From contig JAISOL010000036.1 of assembly GCA_031275645.1 (NCBI GenBank), forward strand, positions 1 through 45,165: 45,165 nt of DNA, read 5' to 3'. A model generated the notes under the pieces. That model saw only the letters and a list, made by a program, of their open reading frames with translations, made no database searches and was not told the DNA's origin. The translations under genes were made by a program, and so were the position numbers. Shown in pieces: positions 15,757-23,685 of this stretch (position 1 is the stretch's first letter; the number at the start of each line of letters is the position of its first letter). The DNA comes from Deltaproteobacteria bacterium. Lineage in GTDB: Bacteria > Desulfobacterota > Desulfovibrionia > Desulfovibrionales > Desulfovibrionaceae.

Positions 15757-15793
15757 CGATCCGGGAGCACCCGCACTCCCTGCTCCCGGATCG
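15757..15793 (+). terminator. 13-bp perfect hairpin after the leader ORF
   Basis: CGATCCGGGAGCA (15757-15769) pairs exactly with TGCTCCCGGATCG (15781-15793), loop 11 nt. There is no T-run, so it may pause or process RNA, or act with Rho, rather than be an intrinsic terminator. Confidence 0.6.
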
Positions 15794-15828
15794 GCGGGGC
15801 GGCGAAGTTCAGGTTTAAGGCAACAAGG

Positions 15829-15889
15829 GATCTTTTTAAAAGATCTCGTTGTATACAATATACTTGTATGTGCAGGGGCAATACTTGCC
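15829..15889 (+). promoter_or_regulatory. Promoter/operator P2 ahead of the CoA-transferase gene
   Basis: This second copy of TGTATACAATATACTT (15850-15865) extends to the perfect palindrome TTGTATACAA (15849-15858), again with TATACT (15859-15864) as -10. Its -35 region is a 17-nt palindrome, GATCTTTTTAAAAGATC (15829-15845). GGCAA-TAC-TTGCC (15877-15889) lies downstream, where P1 has its related repeat upstream. The CDS starts 68 nt further on. Confidence 0.6.
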
Positions 15890-15956
15890 TGAGCAAGGCG
15901 GAACCGCGTTCCGCGACAAATTTCTGTAAAAACCGCAAACCCAAGGAGGCATCAAA

Positions 15957-17519
15957 ATGGTGAAGACGCTTAGCCCGCAGGAAGCAGTCGCTCTTATCAA
16001 GGATGGAGACACGCTGGTCACGGAAGGTTTCAACCTCACTATCCACCCGGAGGAGCTTTCCAAGGCTCTTGCCGAGCGCTTCGAAAAAACGGGTTCGCCC
16101 AGGAACATCACCCTGATGTACTGCGGCGGAGAGGGAGAACTCATAGGAGAAGCCAACTACTGCCTCAACCGCTATGCCAGGGAAGGGCTGCTGAAGCGCG
16201 TGATCGGCGGGCATCTGGCCCTGGCGCCGACGCTCGGCAAGCTGATTTCGGAAAACAAGATCGAAGCCTACAACATCCCGCAAGGCACCATTTCCCACAT
16301 GTACAGGGACTCCGCCGCCAACAAGGTGGGCACGATCACCACGGTCGGTCTGGGCACCTGCGCCGATCCCCGCCGGGAAGGGTGTCGCCTGAACGAGGCG
16401 GCAAAGGAGCCCGTCAACCAGGTCGTCACCCTGGGCGGCAAGGAAGTGCTCTTCTATCCCACCATCAACTTCGATATCTGTCTGCTGCGCGGCACCTACG
16501 CCGACGAAAAGGGCAACATCTCCATGGAAAAGGAATGCCTGTACGGCGACAACCTTTCCATAGCGCAGGCCGTCAGCCGCAACGGGGGCACGGTCATTGT
16601 GCAGGTTTCCAAAATAGTCAGGGCCGGCAGCCTCCACCCGAAAAACGTCATTATCCCCGGAATCCTCGTGGATTATGTGGTCGTCGTTTCCGAGGCGGAG
16701 AACATGTGGGAAATACCCCGCGACGACATCGACGTCTACAGCGGCGCGCGGCGCGTTACCGTTGCGGTGGGCGGCGGCGCTCTGGCACCCCTGGACGAGC
16801 GCAAAGTCATAGGCCGCCGTTGCGCCCTTGAGCTTACGCCCGGCGCCGCGGTCAATCTGGGCACCGGCATGCCCGAGCAGGTGGCCCTTGTGGCCGGGGA
16901 AGAAGGCTTCTTCGACCAGATTTCTCTCACCATCGAGGCCGGAGCCGTGGGCGGCCTGCCGCAGGGGCGTCCGCTCTTCGGCTGCTCCACCAACGTGGAA
17001 TGCATCATGACGCAGGCCGAGCAGTTCGACTTCTATGACGGCGGCGGTCTGGATCTGGCCTTTCTGGGCCTTGCCGAGTGCGATCCCACAGGCAGCATCA
17101 ACGTCAGCAAGATGGGCAAAAAAATCCCCGGTACCGGCGGATTCATAAACATAGCCCAGAACGCCCGCAAGCTTTTCTTCTGCGGAACCTTTACGGCCAA
17201 GGGCCTGAAGATTTCCATCAAGAACGGCAAATTGAGCATTGATCAGGAAGGTTCGCTCAAGAAGTTCATCAACAGGATCGAGCAGGTCACCTTCAACGGC
17301 AAAATGGCCGTGGAACTGGGGCAGCCGGTCTATTACGTGACCGAGCGCGCCGTTCTGAAGCTGGAAAAGGACGGCCTGCATCTCATCGAGATTGCCGAGG
17401 GCGTCGACATTGAAAAACATATCCTGTCCCAGATGGAATACAAACCCGTGATTCCGGCTCAGCCGAAAATCATGGATCCCAGAATTTTCCTGGAGCCGCT
17501 CATGGGACTTGGGAAGTAG
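15957..17519 (+). CDS. Family I acyl-CoA:acetate CoA-transferase (propionate CoA-transferase-like)
   Basis: 520 aa with the alpha and beta CoA-transferase domains fused in one chain, as in Pct/YdiF. It moves CoA from acetyl- or propionyl-CoA to a short-chain acid, here probably a 2-hydroxyacid, through a glutamyl-CoA thioester. The thioester glutamate is E327 in SLTIEAGAVGG. Other landmarks are LVTEGF near 20, the GGxxGG-like region around 83-85, LLRGTYADEKGNIS at about 176-189 and LGTGMPEQVA at about 301-310. SD GGAGG. It is the first gene of the cluster and lies 68 nt downstream of P2. The context with dehydratase and acyl-CoA dehydrogenase points to lactoyl-CoA formation with propionyl-CoA as donor. 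The substrate is inferred from context, not from specificity residues. Confidence 0.87.
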   Translation: MVKTLSPQEAVALIKDGDTLVTEGFNLTIHPEELSKALAERFEKTGSPRNITLMYCGGEGELIGEANYCLNRYAREGLLKRVIGGHLALAPTLGKLISENKIEAYNIPQGTISHMYRDSAANKVGTITTVGLGTCADPRREGCRLNEAAKEPVNQVVTLGGKEVLFYPTINFDICLLRGTYADEKGNISMEKECLYGDNLSIAQAVSRNGGTVIVQVSKIVRAGSLHPKNVIIPGILVDYVVVVSEAENMWEIPRDDIDVYSGARRVTVAVGGGALAPLDERKVIGRRCALELTPGAAVNLGTGMPEQVALVAGEEGFFDQISLTIEAGAVGGLPQGRPLFGCSTNVECIMTQAEQFDFYDGGGLDLAFLGLAECDPTGSINVSKMGKKIPGTGGFINIAQNARKLFFCGTFTAKGLKISIKNGKLSIDQEGSLKKFINRIEQVTFNGKMAVELGQPVYYVTERAVLKLEKDGLHLIEIAEGVDIEKHILSQMEYKPVIPAQPKIMDPRIFLEPLMGLGK

Positions 17520-17539
17520 ATTCAGGGATGACGAAAGAC

Positions 17540-17565
17540 CCCGGGAGAGCGGAAGCTCTCCCGGG
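17540..17565 (+). terminator. 11-bp perfect hairpin after the CoA-transferase gene
   Basis: CCCGGGAGAGC (17540-17550), tetraloop GGAA, GCTCTCCCGGG (17555-17565). No T-run follows. It probably attenuates, or protects the 3' end of, the first cistron. Confidence 0.65.
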
Positions 17566-17618
17566 ACGGCGCCGGCGGATCCCGGCCTCCCCATTTCACA
17601 GAATAACACGGAGTTCAT

Positions 17619-18752
17619 ATGATTCTGAACAAAGAACAGCAGTTGATCCGGGACATGGCCCGCAGGCTTGCGGAAGACGAAATCAAGCCCGTTGCCGCTG
17701 AAATAGACAAGACCCACCAGTTCCCCCTGGGAACGGTCGGGCGCATGGCGGAACTGGGCTTGTTCGGCCTGACGGTTCCGGAAAAATACGAAGGCTCGGG
17801 CGGAGATTATGTGAGCTACGCCCTTGTCATGGAAGAGCTTTCCCGCGTGAGCGCCACGCACGGGGCCATTCTGGCGGCCCACAACTCCCTGTGCGAGGGG
17901 ACGCTGCTGCACGCGGCCACGGAAGAGCAGAAAGCCGTATACCTTCCGGATCTCGCCTCCGGACGCAAGCTCGGAGGCTTCTGCCTGACGGAAGCGGGCG
18001 CGGGCTCCGACGCCGCCGCCCAGACCACGGAAGCCGTATTGAAGGGCGACAAGTACATCCTTAACGGCTCCAAGACCTTCATCACCAACGGCGAATACGC
18101 GGAAGTCTTCATCGTCATAGCCATGACCGACAAATCCAAGGGCCTGAAGGGCACGGCCGCCTTTATCGTCGAGAAGGGCTATCCCGGCTTCCAGGTGGGG
18201 CAGAAGGAAGACAAAATGGGCATCTGCGCCTCTTCCACCACGGAAATCATCTTCAAGGACTGTGAAGTCCCCAGGGGAAACCTGCTCGGAAAAGAGGGCG
18301 AAGGCTTCAAAATAGCCATGATCACTCTGGACACCGGCCGCATAGGCGTGGCCGCGCAGGCTGTGGGCATAGCCCAGGGAGCGCTGGACGCGGCCGTTGA
18401 GTACGCCAGGGAGCGCAAGCAGTTCGGCAAGCCCATTTCCGCCAACCAGGGCATTCAGTGGATGCTCGCCGACATGGCCGTCCGCACGGAGGCCGCCCGC
18501 GCCCTTACCCTCAAGGTCTGCGAGTACAAGCAGGCCGGAAAGCGCATCAGCAAGGAATCGGCTATGGCCAAGCTCTACGCCTCGGAAGCGGCCATGTGGG
18601 TCGCCACCAAGGCCGTGCAGATTCACGGCGGCATAGGCTACACCAAATCGTATCCGGTGGAGCGCTTCATGCGCGACGCCAAGATTACGGAAATATACGA
18701 AGGCACCAGTGAAGTGCAGCGCATGATAATTGCGGCCAACCTGCTCTCCTGA
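17619..18752 (+). CDS. Short-chain acyl-CoA dehydrogenase / enoyl-CoA reductase
   Basis: 377 aa FAD enzyme of the butyryl-CoA dehydrogenase subgroup. FCLTEAGAGSDAAA (about 121-134) binds FAD and substrate, YILNGSKTFITNG follows, then DTGRIGVAAQAVGIAQGALD and RKQFGKPIS. AVQIHGGIGYTKSYPVER binds FAD, and the catalytic base is E361 in IYEGTSEVQR. In this setting it most probably runs as a reductase, acryloyl-CoA or another 2-enoyl-CoA to the saturated acyl-CoA, taking electrons from an electron-transfer flavoprotein. No etfA or etfB lies in the cluster, unlike in clostridial counterparts, so EtfAB must come from elsewhere. SD CGGAG. It is preceded by a hairpin and followed by another. Confidence 0.93.
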   Translation: MILNKEQQLIRDMARRLAEDEIKPVAAEIDKTHQFPLGTVGRMAELGLFGLTVPEKYEGSGGDYVSYALVMEELSRVSATHGAILAAHNSLCEGTLLHAATEEQKAVYLPDLASGRKLGGFCLTEAGAGSDAAAQTTEAVLKGDKYILNGSKTFITNGEYAEVFIVIAMTDKSKGLKGTAAFIVEKGYPGFQVGQKEDKMGICASSTTEIIFKDCEVPRGNLLGKEGEGFKIAMITLDTGRIGVAAQAVGIAQGALDAAVEYARERKQFGKPISANQGIQWMLADMAVRTEAARALTLKVCEYKQAGKRISKESAMAKLYASEAAMWVATKAVQIHGGIGYTKSYPVERFMRDAKITEIYEGTSEVQRMIIAANLLS

Positions 18753-18777
18753 CGTTCCCGCTTTCTCCGGCCGCGAT

Positions 18778-18802
18778 CCCGGAAGGGCCGTGTCCTTCCG
18801 GG
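18778..18802 (+). terminator. 9-bp perfect hairpin after the acyl-CoA dehydrogenase gene
   Basis: CCCGGAAGG (18778-18786), loop GCCGTGT, CCTTCCGGG (18794-18802). No T-tract follows. Confidence 0.6.
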
Positions 18803-18896
18803 CGGAGATGGGGAGCAGGGACGGCGGCGCGGCCTTCTGACGCCGGAGGCCTCCCCCTGCGCGGGGGAAAATGATTCAACCAAGAGGAGAAAAAAC

Positions 18897-20162
18897 ATGA
18901 GCGAACCTGTAAACATTGAAAATATGTCTGCCAAAGAGATGCTCGGCTATTTTCAGAACAAGCTGGACGAGGAAGCCAGAGAGCATAAAAAGGAGGGCAA
19001 ACTGGTCTGCTGGTCGTCTTCCGTGGCCCCTTCGGAGATTTTCGTGACCATGGACGTGGCCCTCTGCTATCCGGAAACCCACGCCGCCGGCATAGGCGCG
19101 AGGCACGGCGCTCTGGACATGCTTGAGGTGACCGAGCAGAAGGGATACTCCGTTGACCTCTGTTCCTACGCCCGCATCAACCTTGCCTATATGGACCTGC
19201 TCAAGGAAAAGGCGATCACCGGCAAGACCCCGGCAAAGCTGGAAAAATGCCCGGGCGCGGATATCCCCCTGCCCGACGTGGTCGTCGCCACCAACAACAT
19301 CTGCAACACCCTGCTCAAATGGTACGAAAACCTCTCCTATGAGCTGAACGTGCCTTTCATCCTCATTGACGCTCCTTACAACCACATCATGCCGGTGGAG
19401 CCGCACAACAAGAAATATATGGCCGAGCAAATCCGCCACGCCATCACCGTGCTGGAGAAGCTGAGCGGCAAGCCCTTTGACTGGGAGAAGTTCCGGGAAG
19501 TGCAGAAGCAGACCCAGCGTTCCGTCAAGTACTGGCTGAAAATCGCGGAGATGGGAAGCTACAAGCCTTCTCCGCTTAACGGCTTTGATCTGCTGAACTT
19601 CATGGCGCTCATCGTCTGCGCCCGCAGCCGCGACTACGCCGAAATGACTTTCAAAAAGTTCGTGGAAGAGTTGCAGCAGAAGGAAAAGGAAGGAAAATAC
19701 GCCTTTGGCGACAACGAGCAGATGCGCCTCGTCTGGGAAGGCATCGCCGTCTGGCCGCATGTGGGTCATACCTTCAAGTCGCTCAAGAACAGAGGCATGC
19801 TGATGACCGGCTCCACCTACCCCAACGTGTGGCAACTGGCCTATGAGATCGACAACCTCGAATCCATAGGCGAGAGCTACTCCAACGTCTACACCAACAC
19901 CTGCGTCCAGAACAGAGCCCGCGTCCTCGGCGACGTGGGAGAACTCGGCAAATGCGACGGCCTGATCCTGCACCAGAATAGAAGCTGCAAGCTGATGTGC
20001 TTCCTGAATCAGTCCTGCGCCGAGATTGTGCACAACCGCCTGGATATTCCCTACGTCATGTTTGACGGCGACCAGACGGATCCCCGCAATTTCTCGCCCG
20101 CCCAGTACGATGTCCGCGTCCAGTCCCTGCAGGAAATGGTAACAGATCAAAAGAGGCAGTAA
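18897..20162 (+). CDS. (R)-2-hydroxyacyl-CoA dehydratase, alpha subunit
   Basis: 421 aa, HgdA/FldB/HadB/LcdA family. With its beta partner it removes water from a (R)-2-hydroxyacyl-CoA by a ketyl-radical mechanism, using a [4Fe-4S] cluster in each subunit. Candidate cluster cysteines fall at family positions: C89 (VDLCSYARIN), C136 (NNICNTLLKW) and C364 (HQNRSCKLMC). VCWSSSVAPSEIF near 37-49 and TGSTYPN at 304-310 are conserved blocks. Strong SD (AGAGGAG). It is translated just before the beta subunit, with a 14-bp gap. The substrate (lactoyl-CoA versus aryl-lactoyl- or hydroxyisocaproyl-CoA) cannot be read directly; a family I CoA-transferase next door favours lactoyl-CoA. Confidence 0.9.
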   Translation: MSEPVNIENMSAKEMLGYFQNKLDEEAREHKKEGKLVCWSSSVAPSEIFVTMDVALCYPETHAAGIGARHGALDMLEVTEQKGYSVDLCSYARINLAYMDLLKEKAITGKTPAKLEKCPGADIPLPDVVVATNNICNTLLKWYENLSYELNVPFILIDAPYNHIMPVEPHNKKYMAEQIRHAITVLEKLSGKPFDWEKFREVQKQTQRSVKYWLKIAEMGSYKPSPLNGFDLLNFMALIVCARSRDYAEMTFKKFVEELQQKEKEGKYAFGDNEQMRLVWEGIAVWPHVGHTFKSLKNRGMLMTGSTYPNVWQLAYEIDNLESIGESYSNVYTNTCVQNRARVLGDVGELGKCDGLILHQNRSCKLMCFLNQSCAEIVHNRLDIPYVMFDGDQTDPRNFSPAQYDVRVQSLQEMVTDQKRQ

Positions 20163-20176
20163 AGGAGCGTAAAATC

Positions 20177-21319
20177 ATGACCCGTATAAATGAAATAATT
20201 TCCGGACTTCAAAAGATAGCGGCCAACCCCGGAAAAGCGGTCGCGGATTACACCAAAGAAACAGGCAAGGGCGCGGTGGGCATCTGCTACCTCTACGCGC
20301 CGGACGAAATCTTCCACGCCGCGGGCTATCTGCCCGTGGGCATGTGGGGAGCCAGCGTGCCCATTTCCAAGGCCCGCACGCACCTGCCTCCTTTCGGCTG
20401 CTCCGTCATGCAGGCGGTTATGGAGCTGGAGTGCGGCGGCGTTTACGACATCCTGAAGGCGGTCGTTTTTTCCGTGCCCTGCGACACCCTCAAGTGCATG
20501 AGCCAGATGTGGAAGGGCAAGTGCCCCTCGCTGACCTTCTGTCATCCGCAGAACAGAAAGCTGGAAGCCGCCAACGTGTTTCTGACCGAGGAATACAGGA
20601 AGCTCAAGGAGCGCTTTGAGGCCATTACCGGCGAGAAAATTCCCGACGCGGCCATTGAAAAAAGCATTGAAGTCTACAACGCCAACCGCGCGGTTATGCG
20701 CGAGTTTACGGATGTGGCGGCGGAATACCCGGATATCTTCGACCCCATCAAACGCCACGCGGTCATCAAGTCGCGCTTCTTCATGGAGAAATCCCGGCAT
20801 ACAGCGCTCGTTTCCGAGCTGATCGCCGAGGTGAGGAAACAACCGAAAAAGCCCTGGCCTGGCAAAAAGGTCATCCTCAGCGGCATCATGGCCGAGCCCG
20901 ACGGCTTCCTTGACGTGTTCAGGGAGTTCAACCTGGCGGTTGTGGCCGACGATCTTGCGCAGGAAGGCCGGCAGTACCGCGTGGATGTCCCGGCTCTTCC
21001 GGGCAGGGAGCCTCTGTACCGCCTGGCCAAATGGTGGCAGGACTTTGACGGCTGCTCCCTGGCCACCGACCTCGCGACCGTGGACGCGGGCAAATTCCGC
21101 AACAACATGCTTGTGGACATGACTAAAAAATACAAGGCCGACGGCGTGGTCATCTGCATGATGAAATTCTGCGATCCCGAGGAGTTTGACTATCCTGTCC
21201 TGTACCCGGCCCTGGACAAGGCGGGCGTGCCGAATCTGATGGTCGAAGTGGATCTGGAGGTCCGCTCTTTTGAACAGGTGAAAACCAGAGTGCAGACCTT
21301 CAGGGATATTCTGGGCTAG
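20177..21319 (+). CDS. (R)-2-hydroxyacyl-CoA dehydratase, beta subunit
   Basis: 380 aa, HgdB/FldC/HadC/LcdB family. The N-terminal block GICYLYAPDEIFHAAGYLPVG is cut as GICYLYAPDEIFHAAG and YLPVGMWG. Cluster cysteines are likely C75 (PPFGCSVMQ), C102 (FSVPCDTLKC) and C332 (MMKFCDPEEFDYP). VEVDLEVRSFEQVKTRVQTF, read as EVDLEVRSFEQVKTR, is the family C-terminus. It forms the heterodimer with the preceding subunit; the 14-bp gap and SD AAAGGAG fit coupled expression. The subunit is oxygen-labile by family. It is followed by a 14-bp perfect hairpin, which probably ends or stabilises this part of the message. Confidence 0.9.
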   Translation: MTRINEIISGLQKIAANPGKAVADYTKETGKGAVGICYLYAPDEIFHAAGYLPVGMWGASVPISKARTHLPPFGCSVMQAVMELECGGVYDILKAVVFSVPCDTLKCMSQMWKGKCPSLTFCHPQNRKLEAANVFLTEEYRKLKERFEAITGEKIPDAAIEKSIEVYNANRAVMREFTDVAAEYPDIFDPIKRHAVIKSRFFMEKSRHTALVSELIAEVRKQPKKPWPGKKVILSGIMAEPDGFLDVFREFNLAVVADDLAQEGRQYRVDVPALPGREPLYRLAKWWQDFDGCSLATDLATVDAGKFRNNMLVDMTKKYKADGVVICMMKFCDPEEFDYPVLYPALDKAGVPNLMVEVDLEVRSFEQVKTRVQTFRDILG

Positions 21320-21326
21320 ATGTGAA

Positions 21327-21367
21327 CCCGCGGCGCCGCCTTTGCTTCTCCGCGGCGGCGCCGCGGG
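21327..21367 (+). terminator. 14-bp perfect GC-only hairpin after the dehydratase genes
   Basis: CCCGCGGCGCCGCC (21327-21340) pairs with GGCGGCGCCGCGGG (21354-21367), loop 13 nt. It is the strongest stem in the cluster. No T-run follows. Confidence 0.65.
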
Positions 21368-21412
21368 CGATGTGCGCTCCGATAATATTATAACCGTAGG
21401 GAGGTTATCTAA

Positions 21413-22561
21413 ATGGAAGGCAGCGGGAACAAAAATTTGTCTTTGGCGACGCTCTTCAGCATAGCCTGTGTGTGGTTCGGCTCGCATGTGGGCGGCGGCT
21501 TCGCCACCGGCAACCAGACCTGGCAGTATTACGCGAGTTACGGCTGGATTGCCATCATCACGCCCGTTCTGGCTATGGGGCTGCTGGCTCTGGTGCTGCG
21601 GCAGGCGGTTGTCTTTTCCCATATCCATCAGGCTTTCGCTTACGACGAATTCTTTAAAAAGCTCTGGGAGCCTTACCCCAAGCTGGAACTGATCTTCGAG
21701 ATTTACTTCATCATCATTCTGATGGTTGCCGTGGGCGTGGCCATTGCCGGCGCGGCCTCCCTGTTCGTGGCCTATATACCCTACGCCCTGGCGGCCTTTT
21801 TGACAGGCCTGATCCTGTTTTTCACCACCATTTTCGGCGCGCATGTGATGCGGAGGGCGGCGACCTTCATGTGCATCATCATCCTGCTCGCCTGCGCCCT
21901 GATTTTCGGCATAGGCATCGCGGCCCAGTCCGCCGGCATCTCCGCGCTGACTGAAACCGAACTGCCTTCAGGCACCTGGAAGCCCCTGTCCCTGGTATTC
22001 GTATACGCCGGCTTCCAGGCTGTCGTCCTGCCCGCTTTCATCGCCTGCTGCAAAGAGGTACGGACCTCAAAATCCGCCTCCATCGCGGCCTTCCTGGGCT
22101 TTATCATGAACGGGGGCTATCTTACCCTGGGCGTCCTGCTGCTGCTCATCTGGCAAGGCGTGGGCGGCCTCAACTTCGCCGCCATAACTCTGCCCAACCT
22201 TGAAATATGCAACGCTCTCGGCGGCGGCTGGCTGTACTGGTGCTATTTTGTAACCCTGTTCCTCGCCTTCATTTCCACGGGCGTAAGCTGCATCTTCGGC
22301 ATGGTGGCGCGTCTTGAAAACAAGATCTTCAAGAATTCCACCGGCTTGCTTGCCAATATCACGGCGCGCCGGGCCCTGATCTCCGCCATAGTCATGCTCG
22401 TTTCCGTAAGCCTCTCCCTCTTCGGCCTCACGGCCCTTGTAAGATACGGATACGGCATGTGCGGCTACATAGGCATTTTTGCCGTTATCTTACCCATACT
22501 GATCATAGGCACGGTTAAAATCAACAAGCACAAGAAGGCGCATCCGGAGTTTATGGCATAA
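21413..22561 (+). CDS. YkvI-family membrane permease
   Basis: 382 aa with about ten hydrophobic helices. The N-terminal IACVWFGSHVGGGFATGNQT has the helix-breaking glycine motif of the YkvI/APC-superfamily permeases, which are related to amino-acid transporters. The order of helices (ATLFSIACVWFG; ITPVLAMGLLALVL; LIFEIYFIIILMVAVGVAI; LVFVYAGFQAVVLPAF; FLAFISTGVSCIFGMVARLE) agrees with that group. SD GGGAGG. Its place between the dehydratase and activator genes suggests that it imports the 2-hydroxyacid or the amino acid that feeds the pathway. That role is inferred; few YkvI members have a tested substrate. Confidence 0.75.
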   Translation: MEGSGNKNLSLATLFSIACVWFGSHVGGGFATGNQTWQYYASYGWIAIITPVLAMGLLALVLRQAVVFSHIHQAFAYDEFFKKLWEPYPKLELIFEIYFIIILMVAVGVAIAGAASLFVAYIPYALAAFLTGLILFFTTIFGAHVMRRAATFMCIIILLACALIFGIGIAAQSAGISALTETELPSGTWKPLSLVFVYAGFQAVVLPAFIACCKEVRTSKSASIAAFLGFIMNGGYLTLGVLLLLIWQGVGGLNFAAITLPNLEICNALGGGWLYWCYFVTLFLAFISTGVSCIFGMVARLENKIFKNSTGLLANITARRALISAIVMLVSVSLSLFGLTALVRYGYGMCGYIGIFAVILPILIIGTVKINKHKKAHPEFMA

Positions 22562-22625
22562 GGCAGAGACGGGAGTTTCGCGCCGGATGCGCTTGACGGG
22601 AGCGGAGCCCGTTCGGGCGCGTTCT

Positions 22626-22661
22626 CGCGGCAAGGGTCCGCTTTTGCGGGCTCTTGCCGCG
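22626..22661 (+). terminator. Hairpin downstream of the YkvI gene
   Basis: CGCGGCAAG (22626-22634) is exactly complementary to CTTGCCGCG (22653-22661), with further partial pairing of GTCCGC and GCGGGC across a TTTT turn. No T-tract follows. Confidence 0.6.
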
Positions 22662-22746
22662 CATAAAGACTTTTCTTTCCCGGAAATATGGTGGTATATT
22701 GTCTCTAAAGCATTTTAACTTTAAGACGCTCACTTCGGCGCTTGAC

Positions 22747-22783
22747 GGCGGAACGAGTTCCGCCCGCGCCTTCGTGGCGGGCG
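22747..22783 (+). repeat. Two mutually exclusive stems in the activator leader
   Basis: GGCGGAAC-GA-GTTCCGCC (22747-22764) and CGCCCGC / GCGGGCG (22761-22767 with 22777-22783) share 22761-22764, so only one can form at a time. The first stem is preceded by CGCTTGAC, as at 35960. Confidence 0.6.
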
Positions 22784-22869
22784 TCCGCTTGCGCGGCCGC
22801 CGGAGCATTTCGGCAAATGTATATTTTGAATGTTGAAACGCTCTAAATAAAACTTGAGAGGAACCGACA

Positions 22870-23685
22870 ATGTTGACCCTTGGCATCGACGTGGGCTCCG
22901 CTTCCAGCAAAGCGGTTATTTTGGAAGACGGCCAAAAGATTGTCTCGCAGCGGGTGATCCAGGCCGGCACCGGCTCTTCCGGCCCGCAGCGCGTTCTGGA
23001 CGCTGTTTTTGGTGAGTCCGGCCTTTCGTGGGAGGATTTCGACAACAGCGTCGTCACCGGATACGGGCGTTTTTCCATCGAGGAAGTGAAGAACCAGGTA
23101 AGCGAGATAACCTGCCACGCCAAGGGCGTCGCTTTTCTTGTTCCGAGCGTCCGGACTATTATCGACATAGGAGGCCAGGACGTAAAGGCCATCAGCCTGG
23201 ACGACAGAGGCTTCATCAGCAAGTTCTTCATGAACGACAAGTGCGCGGCCGGGACCGGGCGTTTTCTGGAGGTCATGTCCAGAGTCCTGGAGCTTGAGCT
23301 GGGCGCTATGGGCGAGATCCACTTTCAGTCGCGGCATCCCGCGCAGGTCAGCAGCACCTGCACGGTGTTCGCCGAGTCGGAAATAATCTCGCTTCTCTCC
23401 AAAGGCACGCCCAAGCCGGATATAGTCGCCGGGGTCCATTATTCCACGGCGGCCAAGGCGGTCGCCCTGGCCAACCGCGTGGGACTGAGGGACGATGTTG
23501 TCATGTGCGGCGGCGTGGCTTCCAACAAGGGCGTTATTGACGCCATTTCCAAAGAATTGGACAGAAAAGTTATCGTCGCTCCCCTGGCGCAGCTTTCCGG
23601 CGCTCTGGGGGCGGCCCTGATTGCGACCGAAGAAGTAAGAAGGCGTGACAAAGCCGCCGCCGCGCAGGATCACGCTCCGGCCTGA
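22870..23685 (+). CDS. ATP-dependent activator of 2-hydroxyacyl-CoA dehydratase
   Basis: 271 aa ASKHA-fold ATPase, HgdC/FldI/HadI family. As a homodimer with one bridging [4Fe-4S] cluster it injects the single low-potential electron that starts the dehydratase. LGIDVGSASSKAVIL is the phosphate-1 motif, IDIGGQDVKAI the phosphate-2 motif and CGGVASNKGV the adenosine motif. The bridging cysteines are C125 (NDKCAAGTGRFLEVM) and C164 (SSTCTVFAESE), each supplied by both subunits, matching C127/C166 of the Acidaminococcus protein. SD GAGAGGAA. The gene stands apart from the dehydratase genes by the permease and a structured leader. This fits low expression, since activators are needed in catalytic amounts only. 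Confidence 0.94.
   Translation: MLTLGIDVGSASSKAVILEDGQKIVSQRVIQAGTGSSGPQRVLDAVFGESGLSWEDFDNSVVTGYGRFSIEEVKNQVSEITCHAKGVAFLVPSVRTIIDIGGQDVKAISLDDRGFISKFFMNDKCAAGTGRFLEVMSRVLELELGAMGEIHFQSRHPAQVSSTCTVFAESEIISLLSKGTPKPDIVAGVHYSTAAKAVALANRVGLRDDVVMCGGVASNKGVIDAISKELDRKVIVAPLAQLSGALGAALIATEEVRRRDKAAAAQDHAPA

Larger units (their letters stand above)
22562..22869 (+). promoter_or_regulatory. Structured leader between permease and activator genes
   Basis: 308 bp with no ORF of note. It contains CGCTTGAC followed by ACGGG/CCCGT, the hairpin CGCGGCAAG / CTTGCCGCG (22626-22661), an AT-rich patch (TATATT near 22693) that may be a promoter, and a GC-rich block at 22747-22783 with two overlapping stems. 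The activator may therefore be expressed separately from the upstream genes. No intrinsic terminator T-run was seen. Confidence 0.5.

Noticed and set aside
15492-18626. Very long open frame (1044 codons) antisense to the CoA-transferase and dehydrogenase genes
   Set aside because: Mirror of high-GC third positions of two clear genes; its translation shows no family motif and it crosses the promoter region.
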